Positions 18,042 to 27,797 are shown, numbered from the stretch's first letter. The stretch is 64,000 bases of DNA from Rhizobium skierniewicense (GCF_014196515.1 NZ_JACIDV010000001.1:372001-436000); one strand, 5' to 3'. The notes: a model not told the origin generated them from the sequence alone. Made by a program: numbers and translations.

Positions 18042-18716
18042 TCAGGAAAGAAAGCCGCTTTTCAAAACATGTTCGACGCCGCTCAAGACATGGCCTCTAA
18101 CGATTGCTTTAGCGCCTTCGATATCTCTTTTAAGAGCGGCTTCGAACAGGAGTTTGTGATCGCTCACGACCGCGACGCCGCGAAACGTTTTGGCAAGCAG
18201 GTGGTATCTTAAAAAGCGATCAAACACCGACGATAGTGTTGCCATCAACGTCGATGAGTTGCACGCCGACACGATTGCATGGTGAAATTCCCAGTCGTAG
18301 CGCACCCAGTCGATCGTGCGCGACGCGTCGCCATTCAACAGCGTTCGCTCAGCCGCAGCGAGCTTGTAATGGGCGGCAACGATATGTCCTTCCCAGTCGA
18401 TATCACCTTCGACAAAGGCCAACTCCAGCGCGTGTGTTTCTAATACGATCCGTAGATCGGCAAGTTCGTAAAGCTCTTGCCGTGATACCGGGCTGACTTC
18501 AAAGCCGCGCTGTCCCTCTGCCACGACGAGATTTTCCATGGCCAAGCGGCTGAGGATCTCCCGCAACGACGGAATGCTGATCTCGTAGCGCTCTTTGGTC
18601 TGCTCCAGCTTTATCTTGGATCCGGGTAACAGGTGGCCCGAAATGATATCCTGGCGGATTCGCCGGAACACGACGTCTCCTATGGTTTCAGTGGGCGTCT
18701 GGTTTTTCTTCAGCAT
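18042..18716 (-). CDS. GntR family regulator, FCD (FadR-type) subfamily
   Basis: Transcription factor of 224 residues: an N-terminal winged helix (residues 10-75, with ERYEISIPSLREILSRLAMENLV) and a C-terminal all-helical FCD ligand domain (about 85-215) with the acidic and His residues that often bind a metal and an organic acid (DWEFHHAIVSAC, H near 196 in VVSDHKLL). It lies upstream of the ABC/aroQ operon on the same strand and diverges from rutA, so either could be its target. The ATG at 18716 is used; the family length is normal. Confidence 0.88.
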   Translation of the reverse strand: MLKKNQTPTETIGDVVFRRIRQDIISGHLLPGSKIKLEQTKERYEISIPSLREILSRLAMENLVVAEGQRGFEVSPVSRQELYELADLRIVLETHALELAFVEGDIDWEGHIVAAHYKLAAAERTLLNGDASRTIDWVRYDWEFHHAIVSACNSSTLMATLSSVFDRFLRYHLLAKTFRGVAVVSDHKLLFEAALKRDIEGAKAIVRGHVLSGVEHVLKSGFLS

Positions 18717-18951
18717 GATTTTGCGTCCAGCAGGATGAAAAGCGCGAGGGGTGGACTTGATCCAGTTTCAGTAGTCCGTCGCCAAAGCGAACACCACAAA
18801 ATATATGACGTTTTTCTGATTGCCAGATATATTTGGAAAGTCTTTGCAGCGCCGCCAACCGACCCTCGCTAGGGTCCGCGAGCAATTTGAAGGCTGAAAA
18901 CATCACGCGCCCGCATCTGCAGTTTCTGCTGCCAAATAAATAGGCAATAAA

Positions 18952-18986
18952 TTTATCAAAAGGTAAAAAATTTATCATTTGATAAA
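18952..18986. promoter_or_regulatory. Operator candidate between GntR gene and rutA
   Basis: TTTATC-ATTT-GATAAA at 18971-18986 is a perfect 6+6 palindrome, and another TTTATCAAA half-site lies at 18952. They stand about 120 bases before rutA and 240 before the GntR start, in an otherwise gene-free 386-base gap. They do not match the E. coli RutR site. The divergent GntR protein is the nearest candidate binder. Confidence 0.45.
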
Positions 18987-19102
18987 GATCGGAAATCCGC
19001 TACCTTGTAAATCACTGTTTTTCCTGTGCCTCCAAGTCTGGCACGGAACCTGCGTTCAATCTTTCAAACGTTCAACACGGGAACAAGAACTGGAGGATGC
19101 AT

Positions 19103-20194
19103 ATGGAAATCGGTGTTTTCATTCCGATTGGGAACAATGGCTGGCTGCTTTCGGAGAATGCTCCGCAGTACAAGCCGAGTTTCGAACTCAACAAGCAGAT
19201 CACGCTGGCTGCGGAGAAGTACGGGTTTGATTTCGCACTTTCGATGATCAAGCTGCGTGGCTTTGGTGGCAAGACGGAGTTCTGGGACTACAATCTGGAA
19301 TCCTTCACGCTCATGGCGGGGCTCGCAGCCGTAACGTCTAAAATCAAGCTTTTCGGAACGACTGCCACTCTGGTCATGCCGCCAGCGATCGTCGCGCGCA
19401 TGGCGACGACCATTGATTCGATTTCCGGCGGTCGCTTCGGTATCAATCTGGTCACGGGCTGGCAGCGACCGGAATATAGCCAGATGGGCATGTGGCCGGG
19501 CGATGACTATTTCGGTGATCGCTACGAATATCTTGGCGAATACACGACGGTGCTTCAGGAGCTTCTGACGACGGGCCAGTCGGACCTCAAGGGCAAATAT
19601 TTCACGATGGACGATTGCCGGATGAAGCCGGTCCCGGAGGGTAAGGTCAAGCTGATCTGCGCCGGTTCGTCCGATAAGGGCATGGCGTTCTCAGCCCAGT
19701 ATGCAGATTACAGCTTCTGCTTCGGTGTGGGGGTTAACACGCCCAAGGCTTTTGCCCCAACAAATGAGCGACTGCTGGCTGCGACTGAGAAGACAGGACG
19801 CGATGTGAGATCCTGTGTCCTGACCATGGTGCTGGCCGAGGAGAAGTCCGAGGACGCGTGGGCAAAATGGGAGCATTACAAGGCTGGCGCTGACCAAGAG
19901 GCCATCAAGTGGCTCGGACTGCAAAGCTCGGTGGATACGAAATCGGGCGCCGATACCAATGTGCGGCATATGTCGAACCCGGTTTCCGCCGTCAACATCA
20001 ACATGGGAACGCTGATCGGCTCCTATGAAGAGGTTGCTGCCATGCTGGACGAGATGAGTGAGGTGCCGGGTACCGGTGGTGTCATGCTGACATTTGACGA
20101 CTTTGTCGAAGGCATTGAAAAATTCGGCAAATATGTGCAGCCTCTGATGAAGAGCAGGCAGCATGTAATGGCCGCCTTGGAGGCTGCGGAATGA
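19103..20194 (+). CDS. rutA: Pyrimidine monooxygenase RutA
   Basis: FMN-dependent flavin oxygenase of the luciferase-like fold, 363 residues, which opens the uracil or thymine ring to ureidoacrylate peracid/ureidoacrylate using reduced flavin from RutF. The protein follows E. coli RutA closely: [13 protein letters not shown] at the start, [32 protein letters not shown] and [13 protein letters not shown] at 19097 directly abuts GGAGG, so the second ATG at 19103, with 6-base spacing, is the better start. It heads the rut operon and overlaps rutB by 4 bases. Confidence 0.96.
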   Translation: MEIGVFIPIGNNGWLLSENAPQYKPSFELNKQITLAAEKYGFDFALSMIKLRGFGGKTEFWDYNLESFTLMAGLAAVTSKIKLFGTTATLVMPPAIVARMATTIDSISGGRFGINLVTGWQRPEYSQMGMWPGDDYFGDRYEYLGEYTTVLQELLTTGQSDLKGKYFTMDDCRMKPVPEGKVKLICAGSSDKGMAFSAQYADYSFCFGVGVNTPKAFAPTNERLLAATEKTGRDVRSCVLTMVLAEEKSEDAWAKWEHYKAGADQEAIKWLGLQSSVDTKSGADTNVRHMSNPVSAVNINMGTLIGSYEEVAAMLDEMSEVPGTGGVMLTFDDFVEGIEKFGKYVQPLMKSRQHVMAALEAAE

Positions 20195-20931
20195 CGGATA
20201 CAGTGGTCGCAGGATATAATCCGCCCAGAAGCCTCTCGGAAAGCGTAACGCTTCCCGCAAGACCAGAACCGATTTCGTTGAAGCCCAGCGAAACCGCCGT
20301 CGTGGTCGTCGACATGCAGAACGCCTATTCCACGGAAGGCGGTTATGTTGATCTGGCCGGATTCGACATTTCGGGCGCAAAATCCACCATCGCGAATATC
20401 GGCAAGACAGTGACGGCCGCCCGTGCGGCTGGCGTGCAGGTCATCTATTTCCAGAACGGCTGGGATAGCGATTATGTTGAAGCAGGCGGCCCCGGCTCCC
20501 CCAACTGGCACAAGTCCAACGCGCTGAAAACCATGCGTTCGCGGCCGGAATTGCAAGGAAAGCTGTTGGCGAAGGGGACATGGGATTATGCCATCGTTGA
20601 TGAGCTGCAGCCGCAGCCGGGCGATATTCTTGTACCCAAAACGCGCTATAGCGGTTTCTTCAATACCAATATGGACAGTGTGTTGCGGGCGAGGGGCATC
20701 CGAAACCTCGTTTTCGTTGGCATCGCCACCAATGTCTGCGTGGAAAGCTCGCTTCGCGATGCCTTTCATCTCGAATATTTCGGGGTGATGCTGGAGGATG
20801 CGACCCACCATCTGGGCCCGGATTTCATCCAGCAGGCGACCGTCTACAATGTCGAAAAGTTTTTTGGCTGGGTGGCGACGGTAAATGATTTTTGCGCCGT
20901 CATATCGCAGGCTGCACCCATCGAAAACTGA
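20191..20931 (+). CDS. rutB: Ureidoacrylate amidohydrolase RutB
   Basis: Isochorismatase-like cysteine hydrolase, 246 residues, that splits ureidoacrylate into carbamate and 3-aminoacrylate. The catalytic Asp is in [10 protein letters not shown] near residue 38, the Lys is in the KTRYSGFF region near 150 and the Cys in [14 protein letters not shown] near 184. It overlaps rutA by 4 bases and is followed by rutC after 29 bases. Position and sequence leave little doubt. Confidence 0.95.
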   Translation: MTDTVVAGYNPPRSLSESVTLPARPEPISLKPSETAVVVVDMQNAYSTEGGYVDLAGFDISGAKSTIANIGKTVTAARAAGVQVIYFQNGWDSDYVEAGGPGSPNWHKSNALKTMRSRPELQGKLLAKGTWDYAIVDELQPQPGDILVPKTRYSGFFNTNMDSVLRARGIRNLVFVGIATNVCVESSLRDAFHLEYFGVMLEDATHHLGPDFIQQATVYNVEKFFGWVATVNDFCAVISQAAPIEN

Positions 20932-20960
20932 TCAATCGCCATAAAAGAGGAGAACAGACA

Positions 20961-21347
20961 ATGCCGAAAAAAATCATCGTACCGGAAGGCACAGCCAAGC
21001 CAATCGCACCGTTTTCGCCGGGAACACTGGCGGATGGCATCGTCTACGTGTCGGGCACGCTACCTTTCGACAAGAACAACGATGTTGTGCATGTGGGGGA
21101 TGCGGCAGCGCAAACCCGACATGTGCTGGAAACCATCAAGTCCGTTATCGAAACCGCTGGAGGCACCATGGAAGATGTCACCATGAACCATATCTTCGTG
21201 ACAGACTGGGCGAACTATCAGGCCGTCAACGCGGTTTACGCCGAGTATTTCCCCGGCGACAAACCGGCGCGTTATTGCATCCAGTGCGGACTGGTAAAGC
21301 CGGACGCGTTGGTCGAAATCGCAACCGTGGCGCATATCGGTCGGTGA
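20961..21347 (+). CDS. rutC: 3-aminoacrylate deaminase RutC
   Basis: RidA-family protein of 128 residues. Its place between rutB and rutD identifies it as RutC, which speeds deamination of 3-aminoacrylate to malonic semialdehyde. The fold is clear from [34 protein letters not shown] and the C-terminal [19 protein letters not shown] with the conserved Arg. AAAGAGGAG lies about 10 bases before the ATG. It differs from the other RidA protein of this window (6864), which belongs to a sugar cluster. Confidence 0.93.
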   Translation: MPKKIIVPEGTAKPIAPFSPGTLADGIVYVSGTLPFDKNNDVVHVGDAAAQTRHVLETIKSVIETAGGTMEDVTMNHIFVTDWANYQAVNAVYAEYFPGDKPARYCIQCGLVKPDALVEIATVAHIGR

Positions 21348-21365
21348 CGGACAGGATCTGACAAG

Positions 21366-22151
21366 ATGTATTTCGAGGTTCAGGGTCGACGCGAACCGGA
21401 CGCGCAAACTATTCTTTTGTCATCCGGTCTTGGCGGATCTGGGGCGTATTGGGCGCCGCAAATGGAGATGCTGGAGCAGCATTTCCGTGTGGTTATCTAT
21501 GACCACCGTGGCACGGGACGAACGGGTGGCGCGGTTCCCGCAAATGGCGGCATTTCCGCGATGGCGGATGATGTGCTTGAGATTGCAAGCCAGTTGAACC
21601 TCGAAACATTCCACTTCATGGGTCATGCCTTGGGCGGTTTGATCGGGCTTGATCTTGCCCTGCGCAAGCCCGGTCTTTTGGATAGCCTCGTCCTCATCAA
21701 TGCCTGGAGCAAGGCGGACGCCCATTCCGGACGGTGCTTTGACACACGCATTTCGCTGCTGGAAAATTCCGGCGTGGAAGCTTTCGTCAAGGCGCAGCCT
21801 CTTTTTCTCTATCCGGCAATATGGATGTCTGAGAATGCGGAGCGTCTGGCCAAAGATGATGCACATGGCGTGACGCATTTTCAAGGCAGGGATAACGTTC
21901 TGCGTCGCATTGCAGCGCTGAGGGCTTTCGATGTGGATGATCGGTTGGGCGAGATCGGCAACAGGACGCTTGTGGTGGCCGCAAAAGACGACCTGCTCGT
22001 ACCCTACACACGCTCGACGCGGCTTGCAGAGGGCTTGCCAAATGCCGAGCTCTTCATGTTGGATGAGGGCGCTCATGCGGTTAATATTACCGATGCCACA
22101 GGTTTTAACGTGGGGTTGGAGAAATTCCTGCTCACTCCGAAATCGATATAA
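21366..22151 (+). CDS. rutD: Alpha/beta-hydrolase fold protein RutD
   Basis: Alpha/beta-hydrolase-fold protein of 261 residues. The nucleophile elbow reads GHALGG (near residue 88) with Ala where hydrolases have Ser, as in known RutD proteins; the oxyanion stretch YDHRGTGRT and the C-terminal DEGAHAVNI with the His are present. RutD was proposed to hydrolyse aminoacrylate, and its real function is uncertain given the missing nucleophile. It follows rutC by 18 bases in the rut operon. Confidence 0.92.
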   Translation: MYFEVQGRREPDAQTILLSSGLGGSGAYWAPQMEMLEQHFRVVIYDHRGTGRTGGAVPANGGISAMADDVLEIASQLNLETFHFMGHALGGLIGLDLALRKPGLLDSLVLINAWSKADAHSGRCFDTRISLLENSGVEAFVKAQPLFLYPAIWMSENAERLAKDDAHGVTHFQGRDNVLRRIAALRAFDVDDRLGEIGNRTLVVAAKDDLLVPYTRSTRLAEGLPNAELFMLDEGAHAVNITDATGFNVGLEKFLLTPKSI

Positions 22152-22166
22152 TTGAGGATTTTCACG

Positions 22167-22751
22167 ATGACTTTGGATCAACAGGCGCTCGCCACTGTGT
22201 TTACGGAAGCCCGCTCGCACAATGGATGGTCTGACAAGCCGGTCAGCGACGCATTGCTGCGCGACGTTTATGACCTGACAAAAATGGCGCCCACGTCGGC
22301 CAATTGTTGCCCAGCCCGTTTCATTTTCGTGCGCTCGCCCGAAGCCAAGGAAAAGCTGAGGCCTTCCCTGTCGTCCGGCAATCTCGAAAAGACCATGACC
22401 GCACCGGTTACGGTCATCGCTGCCATAGACAGCGAATTCTATGAAAAACTGCCAGAGTTGTTCCCGCATGCGGATGCCAGATCGTGGTTTACCTCAAGCC
22501 CGGCGGTTGCCGAGGAAACAGCATTCCGGAACGCCACGCTTCAGGCAGGCTATCTCATTCTGGCGGCAAGGTCGCTAGGATTGGACACCGGTGCGATGTC
22601 CGGTTTCGACAAGGCGAAAGTCGACGAGGCGTTCTTTGCCGGAACGACGTGGAAATCCAATTTCCTCATCAATCTTGGTTATGGCGATCCGTCGAAGCTG
22701 TTTGGTCGCTTGCCACGGTTGCCATTTGAAGATGCCTGCCTGTTGGCATGA
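22167..22751 (+). CDS. rutE: Malonic semialdehyde reductase RutE
   Basis: Nitroreductase-fold NAD(P)H-dependent flavoenzyme of 194 residues that reduces toxic malonic semialdehyde to 3-hydroxypropionate. Motifs include [33 protein letters not shown] near residue 35 and [16 protein letters not shown] near 145. The ATG at 22167 has GAGGA 8 bases upstream; an upstream TTG at 22152 is less likely. It belongs to the rut operon, with rutF following after 25 bases. Confidence 0.93.
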   Translation: MTLDQQALATVFTEARSHNGWSDKPVSDALLRDVYDLTKMAPTSANCCPARFIFVRSPEAKEKLRPSLSSGNLEKTMTAPVTVIAAIDSEFYEKLPELFPHADARSWFTSSPAVAEETAFRNATLQAGYLILAARSLGLDTGAMSGFDKAKVDEAFFAGTTWKSNFLINLGYGDPSKLFGRLPRLPFEDACLLA

Positions 22752-22776
22752 TCACGGATTAGGAAAAGGTGATGTG

Positions 22777-23301
22777 ATGCAGCCACTGTCTCTCGAAAAG
22801 GATACCGCAATGGAGACGAAGACTGCCGAGGATCTGAGCCTCGGCTTCCGCAACGCCATGTCACGGCTGGCCGGTGCGGTGAATATCGTCACGACAGACG
22901 GACCGGCAGGCAAAGCGGGTTTTGCCGCAACGGCGGTATGCAGCGTGTCGGACAGCCCGCCGACATTGCTCGTCTGCCTTAACCGCAACTCCTCCGCCTA
23001 CAAGTTCGTCGTTGAGAATGGAGTGGTCTGCGTGAACACGCTCGCTGCGGACCAGGAACAGTTGAGTAGTCTTTTTGGTGGCAAAACCCCCATTGAGGAG
23101 CGCTTTGCCGCTGGCGAATGGAATAAGCTCGAAACCGGTTCGCCGGTGCTGACTGGGGCTCTTTGCTCGTTCGATTGCCAAATCCGGACCATCCATGATG
23201 GCGGCACCCACGATATTCTGATTTGTGACGTGCGTGACACGGTGGTCAACACAGGCGAGGAAGCTTTGATCTATTTCAAACGGGCCTATCGCCACATCTG
23301 A
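22777..23301 (+). CDS. rutF: Flavin reductase RutF
   Basis: Flavin:NADH oxidoreductase of the flavin-reductase-like (HpaC/RutF) family, 174 residues, supplying reduced FMN to RutA. Family stretches are [42 protein letters not shown] and the C-terminal [16 protein letters not shown] lies about 7 bases before the ATG at 22777; an internal ATG at 22810 is possible. It is the last rut gene here: no rutG permease or rutR regulator follows, because a bidirectional terminator and a convergent transporter come next. Confidence 0.93.
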   Translation: MQPLSLEKDTAMETKTAEDLSLGFRNAMSRLAGAVNIVTTDGPAGKAGFAATAVCSVSDSPPTLLVCLNRNSSAYKFVVENGVVCVNTLAADQEQLSSLFGGKTPIEERFAAGEWNKLETGSPVLTGALCSFDCQIRTIHDGGTHDILICDVRDTVVNTGEEALIYFKRAYRHI

Positions 23302-23325
23302 AAAGTGACAAGCTGTCCTTACTAA

Positions 23326-23354
23326 AAAACCCGGCGATATCCTCGCCGGGTTTT
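23326..23354. terminator. Bidirectional terminator, rutF / MHS transporter
   Basis: A perfect 11-bp stem (AAAACCCGGCG / CGCCGGGTTTT) with a 7-base loop stands between convergent genes. The A-start and T-end give a U-run in both directions, so it should stop both transcripts. Confidence 0.88.
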
Positions 23355-23370
23355 CTGCTTCAAATGCTGA

Positions 23371-25257
23371 CTATTGCATCTTGTGAATGTCGCGATCTTT
23401 CGTCTCGGGCAGGAACAGGAGGCCAACGACCACTGTAATGCCTGCGAAGATGATCGGATACCAGAGGCCATAGTAGATGTCGCCCTTGGCAGCACTCATG
23501 GCGAATGCCGTGGCAGGCAGAAGGCCGCCGAACCAGCCGTTACCAATGTGGTAGGGCAGGGACATGCCGGTGTAGCGAATGCGGGTCGGGAAGAGTTCGA
23601 CCAAAAGTGCGGCAATCGGGCCATAGACCATCGTGACATAGATGACGAGAACGGTCAGAACGGCAATGATGACGATCCAGTTGACTGCAGCAGGATCGGC
23701 AAACATCGAGAATGCTCCACCGCCGGCGACCGTGTAGACAGCCATTTCGGTCACGCCGTTGACGTCTGCAGGTGTCAACAGCTTGTCGGCGACGAGCTTG
23801 TCTGCAGGTACCGTTTTGGCGGGTGTTGCGCGGATAGCATCTGCGTTGAGGCCGAGTTCGGGGTTCGCCGCGACGAAGGCGTCCAACTTTGCGGCTGGAA
23901 CCTGAGCTGCACCACGAACCAGCGGGTAACCGCTATCGTGAAGCGCGATGTTGATCTGCTTTTGGAAGGCTCGGTCATTTGCAGCGGCATTGGCACCTGC
24001 TGCAATGGCGTCGTAGCTTGCGATCGTCGCATCGCCGATTTTGACGGATGCAGGCTGACCAGCAGGACCCTCAACAACATCATAGGGAACCGAGTTTCTG
24101 GTCAGAAACGAGGTCGCGATATCGCAGGAGGTGGTGAATTTTGCCGTACCTGTTGGGTTGAACTGGAAGCGGCAATCGCCGGGAGCTGCCGTAACCGTCG
24201 CACGAACCGTTGCTTGAGCCTGTGCAAGGGCAGGATTGCCAGCCCATGTCAGTGCTTTGAACAACGGGAAATAGGTCAGCATTGCAAGAACAAGACCTGC
24301 CATGATGATCGGCTTGCGACCGATCTTGTCGGAAAGCCAGCCGAACAGAACGAAGAAGCCTGTGCCCAGTAGCAACGCGCAGGCGACCATGATGTTGGCA
24401 GACTGTCCATCAACCTTCAAAATGCTCTGGAGGAAAAAGAGGGCGTAAAACTGGCCGGTGTACCAGACGACGGCCTGACCGATGACGGCACCGACCAGCG
24501 CAATGATCGCAATCTTGGCATTCTTCCACTGACCGAAGGCTTCGCTGAGTGGTGCCTTCGACGTCTTGCCCTCTTCCTTCATTTTCTTGAAGGCTGGCGA
24601 TTCGCTCATTTTCAGTCGGATCCAGACGGATACGCCCAGCAGAATGACGGAAAGCAGGAACGGGATGCGCCATCCCCAATCGGCAAAGGCTTCGCGGCCA
24701 ACAGCAAACTGCACGCCCAAGATGACGACGAGGGACAGGAACAGGCCAAGTGTCGCAGTCGTCTGGATCCACGAGGTGTAGTAACCGCGACGCCCGTTGG
24801 GTGCATGTTCGGCCACATAGGTTGCCGCTCCACCATATTCACCGCCGAGTGCCAGGCCCTGTGCCATGCGCAAAACGATGAGGATGATCGGTGCTGCAAT
24901 GCCAATCTGCGATGCGTTAGGCAGAATGCCGACCAAAAAGGTCGAAAAACCCATGATCAGAATGGTGACGAGGAAGGTATATTTGCGACCGACGAGATCG
25001 CCCAGTCGACCGAACACCAGCGCGCCGAAGGGGCGAACGAGAAAGCCTGCCGCAAAGGCCAGCAGCGCAAAGATATTACGGGTTGTTTCCGGATATTGGC
25101 TGAAGAAATTCGCGCCGATATAGATGGCCAGAGAGCCGTAGAGATAAAAGTCGTACCACTCGAATACGGTCCCCAGAGAAGAGGCGAAAATCACCTTCTT
25201 CTCTTCGCCCGTCATCGGGCGCGCCTTTTCAGGCCTTGCATGTGCTATAGTCGCCAT
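23371..25257 (-). CDS. MHS-family MFS transporter with large periplasmic insertion
   Basis: Metabolite:H+ symporter-type MFS protein, 628 residues; typical members have about 430-550. The N-terminal half is standard: FEWYDFYLYG near residue 31, the GRLGDLVGRKYTFL loop near 83 and LALGGEYGGAATYVAEHAP near 130. After about residue 340 a hydrophilic insertion of some 180 residues interrupts the C-terminal half, and membrane segments resume at WIVIIAVLTVLVIYVTMVYG. By topology it should face the periplasm, and it holds two Cys 18 residues apart. The ATG at 25257 has GGAGG upstream. Substrate unknown; it might replace the missing RutG or carry an organic acid. Confidence 0.85.
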   Translation of the reverse strand: MATIAHARPEKARPMTGEEKKVIFASSLGTVFEWYDFYLYGSLAIYIGANFFSQYPETTRNIFALLAFAAGFLVRPFGALVFGRLGDLVGRKYTFLVTILIMGFSTFLVGILPNASQIGIAAPIILIVLRMAQGLALGGEYGGAATYVAEHAPNGRRGYYTSWIQTTATLGLFLSLVVILGVQFAVGREAFADWGWRIPFLLSVILLGVSVWIRLKMSESPAFKKMKEEGKTSKAPLSEAFGQWKNAKIAIIALVGAVIGQAVVWYTGQFYALFFLQSILKVDGQSANIMVACALLLGTGFFVLFGWLSDKIGRKPIIMAGLVLAMLTYFPLFKALTWAGNPALAQAQATVRATVTAAPGDCRFQFNPTGTAKFTTSCDIATSFLTRNSVPYDVVEGPAGQPASVKIGDATIASYDAIAAGANAAANDRAFQKQINIALHDSGYPLVRGAAQVPAAKLDAFVAANPELGLNADAIRATPAKTVPADKLVADKLLTPADVNGVTEMAVYTVAGGGAFSMFADPAAVNWIVIIAVLTVLVIYVTMVYGPIAALLVELFPTRIRYTGMSLPYHIGNGWFGGLLPATAFAMSAAKGDIYYGLWYPIIFAGITVVVGLLFLPETKDRDIHKMQ

Positions 25258-25475
25258 TGTCTGTCCTCCACAGAATAAATGGCACATCGCGGAAGCCTGT
25301 TTCTCCCCCAGGCGATCCTTGCGGTGCGATGTCCCTGACGACAGAGTGACAGAAAATTAACGAAAGGAAGAGCAATGCTTTCGGCTTATGACTTTAGTCT
25401 AAGGCGACGTTCGATTAATGTGGCGACTGAGGTCGGATTCCGTGGCGTGGGGACCGAAATGGCAGGCGTTTACGC

Positions 25476-25503
25476 TTGACAGAAATCGGAAACACCATAA
25501 TAG
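25476..25503 (+). promoter_or_regulatory. Sigma-70 type promoter for asd
   Basis: TTGACA (25476-25481), a 16-base spacer and TAATAG (25498-25503) form a good housekeeping promoter. It lies about 250 bases before asd, which implies a long 5' leader. The rest of the 497-base gap from 25258 to 25754 holds no convincing gene. Confidence 0.6.
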
Positions 25504-25754
25504 CTTTGCCACGAAAAGGAGCACGATCTTGATGAGACATGTCATCGACATGGTTGTCTTGCAGCATCCGGCAGAACCTGCCGGTGGTCCATCGTGCTTG
25601 TCCCATTCCATCCGAATTACGGCCAAAACGACGATTAAAACCGTCTGACGTCTCTGGCCCACCGCTCTCTCCCCGGTTTGGTCGGGGAAAAGGAAGCCGC
25701 AGCCATGCGGGTTCCCCTCACCAAAAAGAGGAGAGGCAGAAAGAGAGCTTTATC

Positions 25755-26789
25755 ATGGGTTTCAAAGTTGCAATCGCAGGTGCCACCGGTAATGTCGGTC
25801 GCGAAATGCTCAACATCCTTTCCGAGCGCGGCTTTCCGGTCGATGAGGTCGTTCCGTTGGCTTCCGCCCGTAGCCAAGGCACGGAAGTGTCCTACGGCGA
25901 TCGGACGTTGAAGGTTTCCAATCTGGAAAATTACGATTTCTCCGATACCGATATCTGCCTGATGTCGGCTGGTGGTGATGTTTCCAAGAAGTGGTCGCCA
26001 AAAATCGGCGCGCAGGGCTGCGTGGTTATCGATAATTCTTCAGCATGGCGCTATGATCAGGATGTTCCTTTGATCGTGCCGGAAGTGAATGCCGACGCTA
26101 TCGAAGGCTTCAAGAAGCGCAACATCATTGCCAACCCCAATTGCTCCACGGCTCAACTTGTCGTCGCGCTAAAGCCTCTGCATGATTTTGCCAAGATCAA
26201 GCGCATCGTCGTCTCCACCTACCAGTCGGTATCCGGCGCCGGTAAGGAAGGAATGGACGAACTCTTCCAGCAAACGCGTGCGGTGTTCGTAGCGGACTCG
26301 ATCGAGGTCAAGAAGTTCACCAAGCGCATCGCCTTCAACGTCATCCCGCACATCGATGTCTTCATGGAAGACGGTTACACGAAGGAAGAGTGGAAGGTTC
26401 TGGCTGAGACCAAGAAGATGCTGGACCCGAAGATCAAGGTGACGTGCACCGCCGTGCGTGTGCCTGTGTTCATCGGTCATTCGGAATCGGTCAACATCGA
26501 ATTCGAAAACGAAATCACCGCCGATCAGGCACGCGATATCCTGCGTGAAGCACCCGGTTGCCTCGTCATCGACAAGCATGAGAACGGTGGCTACATCACG
26601 CCGGTCGAATGTGCAGGTGAAGATGCGACCTATATTTCGCGTATTCGTGAGGATGCGACCGTTGAAAACGGCCTGAACATCTGGGTTGTGTCGGACAACC
26701 TGCGCAAGGGGGCTGCCCTCAACGCCATCCAGATCGCCGAGCTCTTGGTCAATCGTGGATTGATTAAGCCGCGTAAGGCTGTTGCCTGA
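25755..26789 (+). CDS. asd: Aspartate-semialdehyde dehydrogenase
   Basis: Cytoplasmic enzyme of 344 residues that reduces aspartyl phosphate to aspartate semialdehyde for lysine, diaminopimelate, threonine and methionine synthesis. The NADP-binding GATGNVG is at residues 9-15, the catalytic Cys130 in NPNCSTAQ, and the substrate contacts are in VSGAGKEGMDEL and in the RVPVFIGHSESV stretch with the catalytic His. The ATG at 25755 starts at the family N-terminus; the open frame reaches further upstream but without protein-like sequence. It is monocistronic, with its own promoter and terminator. Confidence 0.96.
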   Translation: MGFKVAIAGATGNVGREMLNILSERGFPVDEVVPLASARSQGTEVSYGDRTLKVSNLENYDFSDTDICLMSAGGDVSKKWSPKIGAQGCVVIDNSSAWRYDQDVPLIVPEVNADAIEGFKKRNIIANPNCSTAQLVVALKPLHDFAKIKRIVVSTYQSVSGAGKEGMDELFQQTRAVFVADSIEVKKFTKRIAFNVIPHIDVFMEDGYTKEEWKVLAETKKMLDPKIKVTCTAVRVPVFIGHSESVNIEFENEITADQARDILREAPGCLVIDKHENGGYITPVECAGEDATYISRIREDATVENGLNIWVVSDNLRKGAALNAIQIAELLVNRGLIKPRKAVA

Positions 26790-26816
26790 TACGGTTTTTT
26801 AACAAATATTAACTAT

Positions 26817-26853
26817 AACCCGTCCACTCCACTGCGAGAATGGGCGGGTTTTT
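26817..26853 (+). terminator. Rho-independent terminator of asd
   Basis: AACCCGTCCA and TGGGCGGGTT pair (10 bp with one G-U) around a 14-base loop, followed by five T's, 27 bases after the asd stop. Confidence 0.8.
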
Positions 26854-26981
26854 GAGTTTGTTGCTATCACGGGCAGTTTATTTGCTGGTTTTGATGTTGG
26901 CAGGCACTTTGAAATCAGCACATTTTCTGTGACGTGGCCACAGGTTGGGTATAATCCCCGAAATATTGAAGGCAGGTTCTG

Positions 26982-27797
26982 ATGCGGGCAATGAAAGCTT
27001 TTTCCGTTGGCGTGGTGATGGTTTCGGCATTGGCGGCAACGCCGTCACTGGCCGCACAATGCGGCAATACCTCGGCCGGCTTTGACGCCTGGGTCGGTTC
27101 ATTCAAGCAAGAGGCCGCAGGCCGTGGTATCAGCGCGTCTGTTCTGGATAGGGCGTTTTCGAATGTTTCCTACAACCAGCCAACTATACGCGCCGATCGC
27201 GGTCAGCACAGCTTCAAGCTGTCCTTCGATCAGTTCATGCAAAAGCGTGGCGGTCAGGCGATCATTTCTCGTGGCAAGGCCATGAAGAAGAGCAATGCCG
27301 CATTGTTTGACAACATTGAGCGGGCCTACGGTGTACCTGCGGGGCCACTTCTGGCGATCTGGGGTATGGAAACAGGTTTTGGCGGTTTCTTGGGCAACCA
27401 GCACACCCTGTCTGCGGTCGCGACACTATCCTACGACTGCCGTCGCTCTGACTATTTCACGGAGCAGCTTTACGCCGCTCTGAAACTGGTCGGCAGTGGT
27501 AATCTGAGCGTAACGGCCAAGGGTGCTGCTCATGGTGAGATTGGCCAGACGCAGTTCCTGCCGCTCAACGTTGTCCGCTATGGCGTCGATTTCGATCGCA
27601 ACGGTCGTATCGATCTGGTTGGATCGCGTGCGGATGCTCTGGCGTCCACGGCAAACTTCCTCGTTGGTCATGGTTGGCAGCGCGGTGCCGGTTATCAGCA
27701 GGGCCAGACGAACTTCGCTGCTATCCAGGGATGGAATGCCGCCAGCGTTTATCAGCAGTCCATCGCCTATATCGGCAAGGCCATAGACGGCCAGTAG
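26982..27797 (+). CDS. Lytic murein transglycosylase, MltB-like (GH103)
   Basis: Periplasmic peptidoglycan lyase of 271 residues. It has a signal peptide (residues 1-25, cut likely after LAA) and no lipobox Cys, so it is a soluble MltB-type enzyme. The catalytic Glu130 is in IWGMETGFGG; later family features are GEIGQTQFLP near residue 186 and the FDRNGRIDL Asp-rich loop near 205 that resembles the calcium-binding loop of Slt35/MltB. It cleaves the MurNAc-GlcNAc bond with formation of 1,6-anhydroMurNAc. A hairpin follows at 27833. It stands alone between asd and carbonic anhydrase. Confidence 0.92.
   Translation: MRAMKAFSVGVVMVSALAATPSLAAQCGNTSAGFDAWVGSFKQEAAGRGISASVLDRAFSNVSYNQPTIRADRGQHSFKLSFDQFMQKRGGQAIISRGKAMKKSNAALFDNIERAYGVPAGPLLAIWGMETGFGGFLGNQHTLSAVATLSYDCRRSDYFTEQLYAALKLVGSGNLSVTAKGAAHGEIGQTQFLPLNVVRYGVDFDRNGRIDLVGSRADALASTANFLVGHGWQRGAGYQQGQTNFAAIQGWNAASVYQQSIAYIGKAIDGQ

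Noticed and set aside
19045-19071. GGAAC ... CGTT upstream of rutA as an EcfG promoter
   Set aside because: The spacing is 3 bases longer than in the two good matches at 49260 and 58900.
25635-25754. Inverted repeats before asd as a riboswitch or terminator
   Set aside because: The arms are only about 5 bp and no known riboswitch core is seen.
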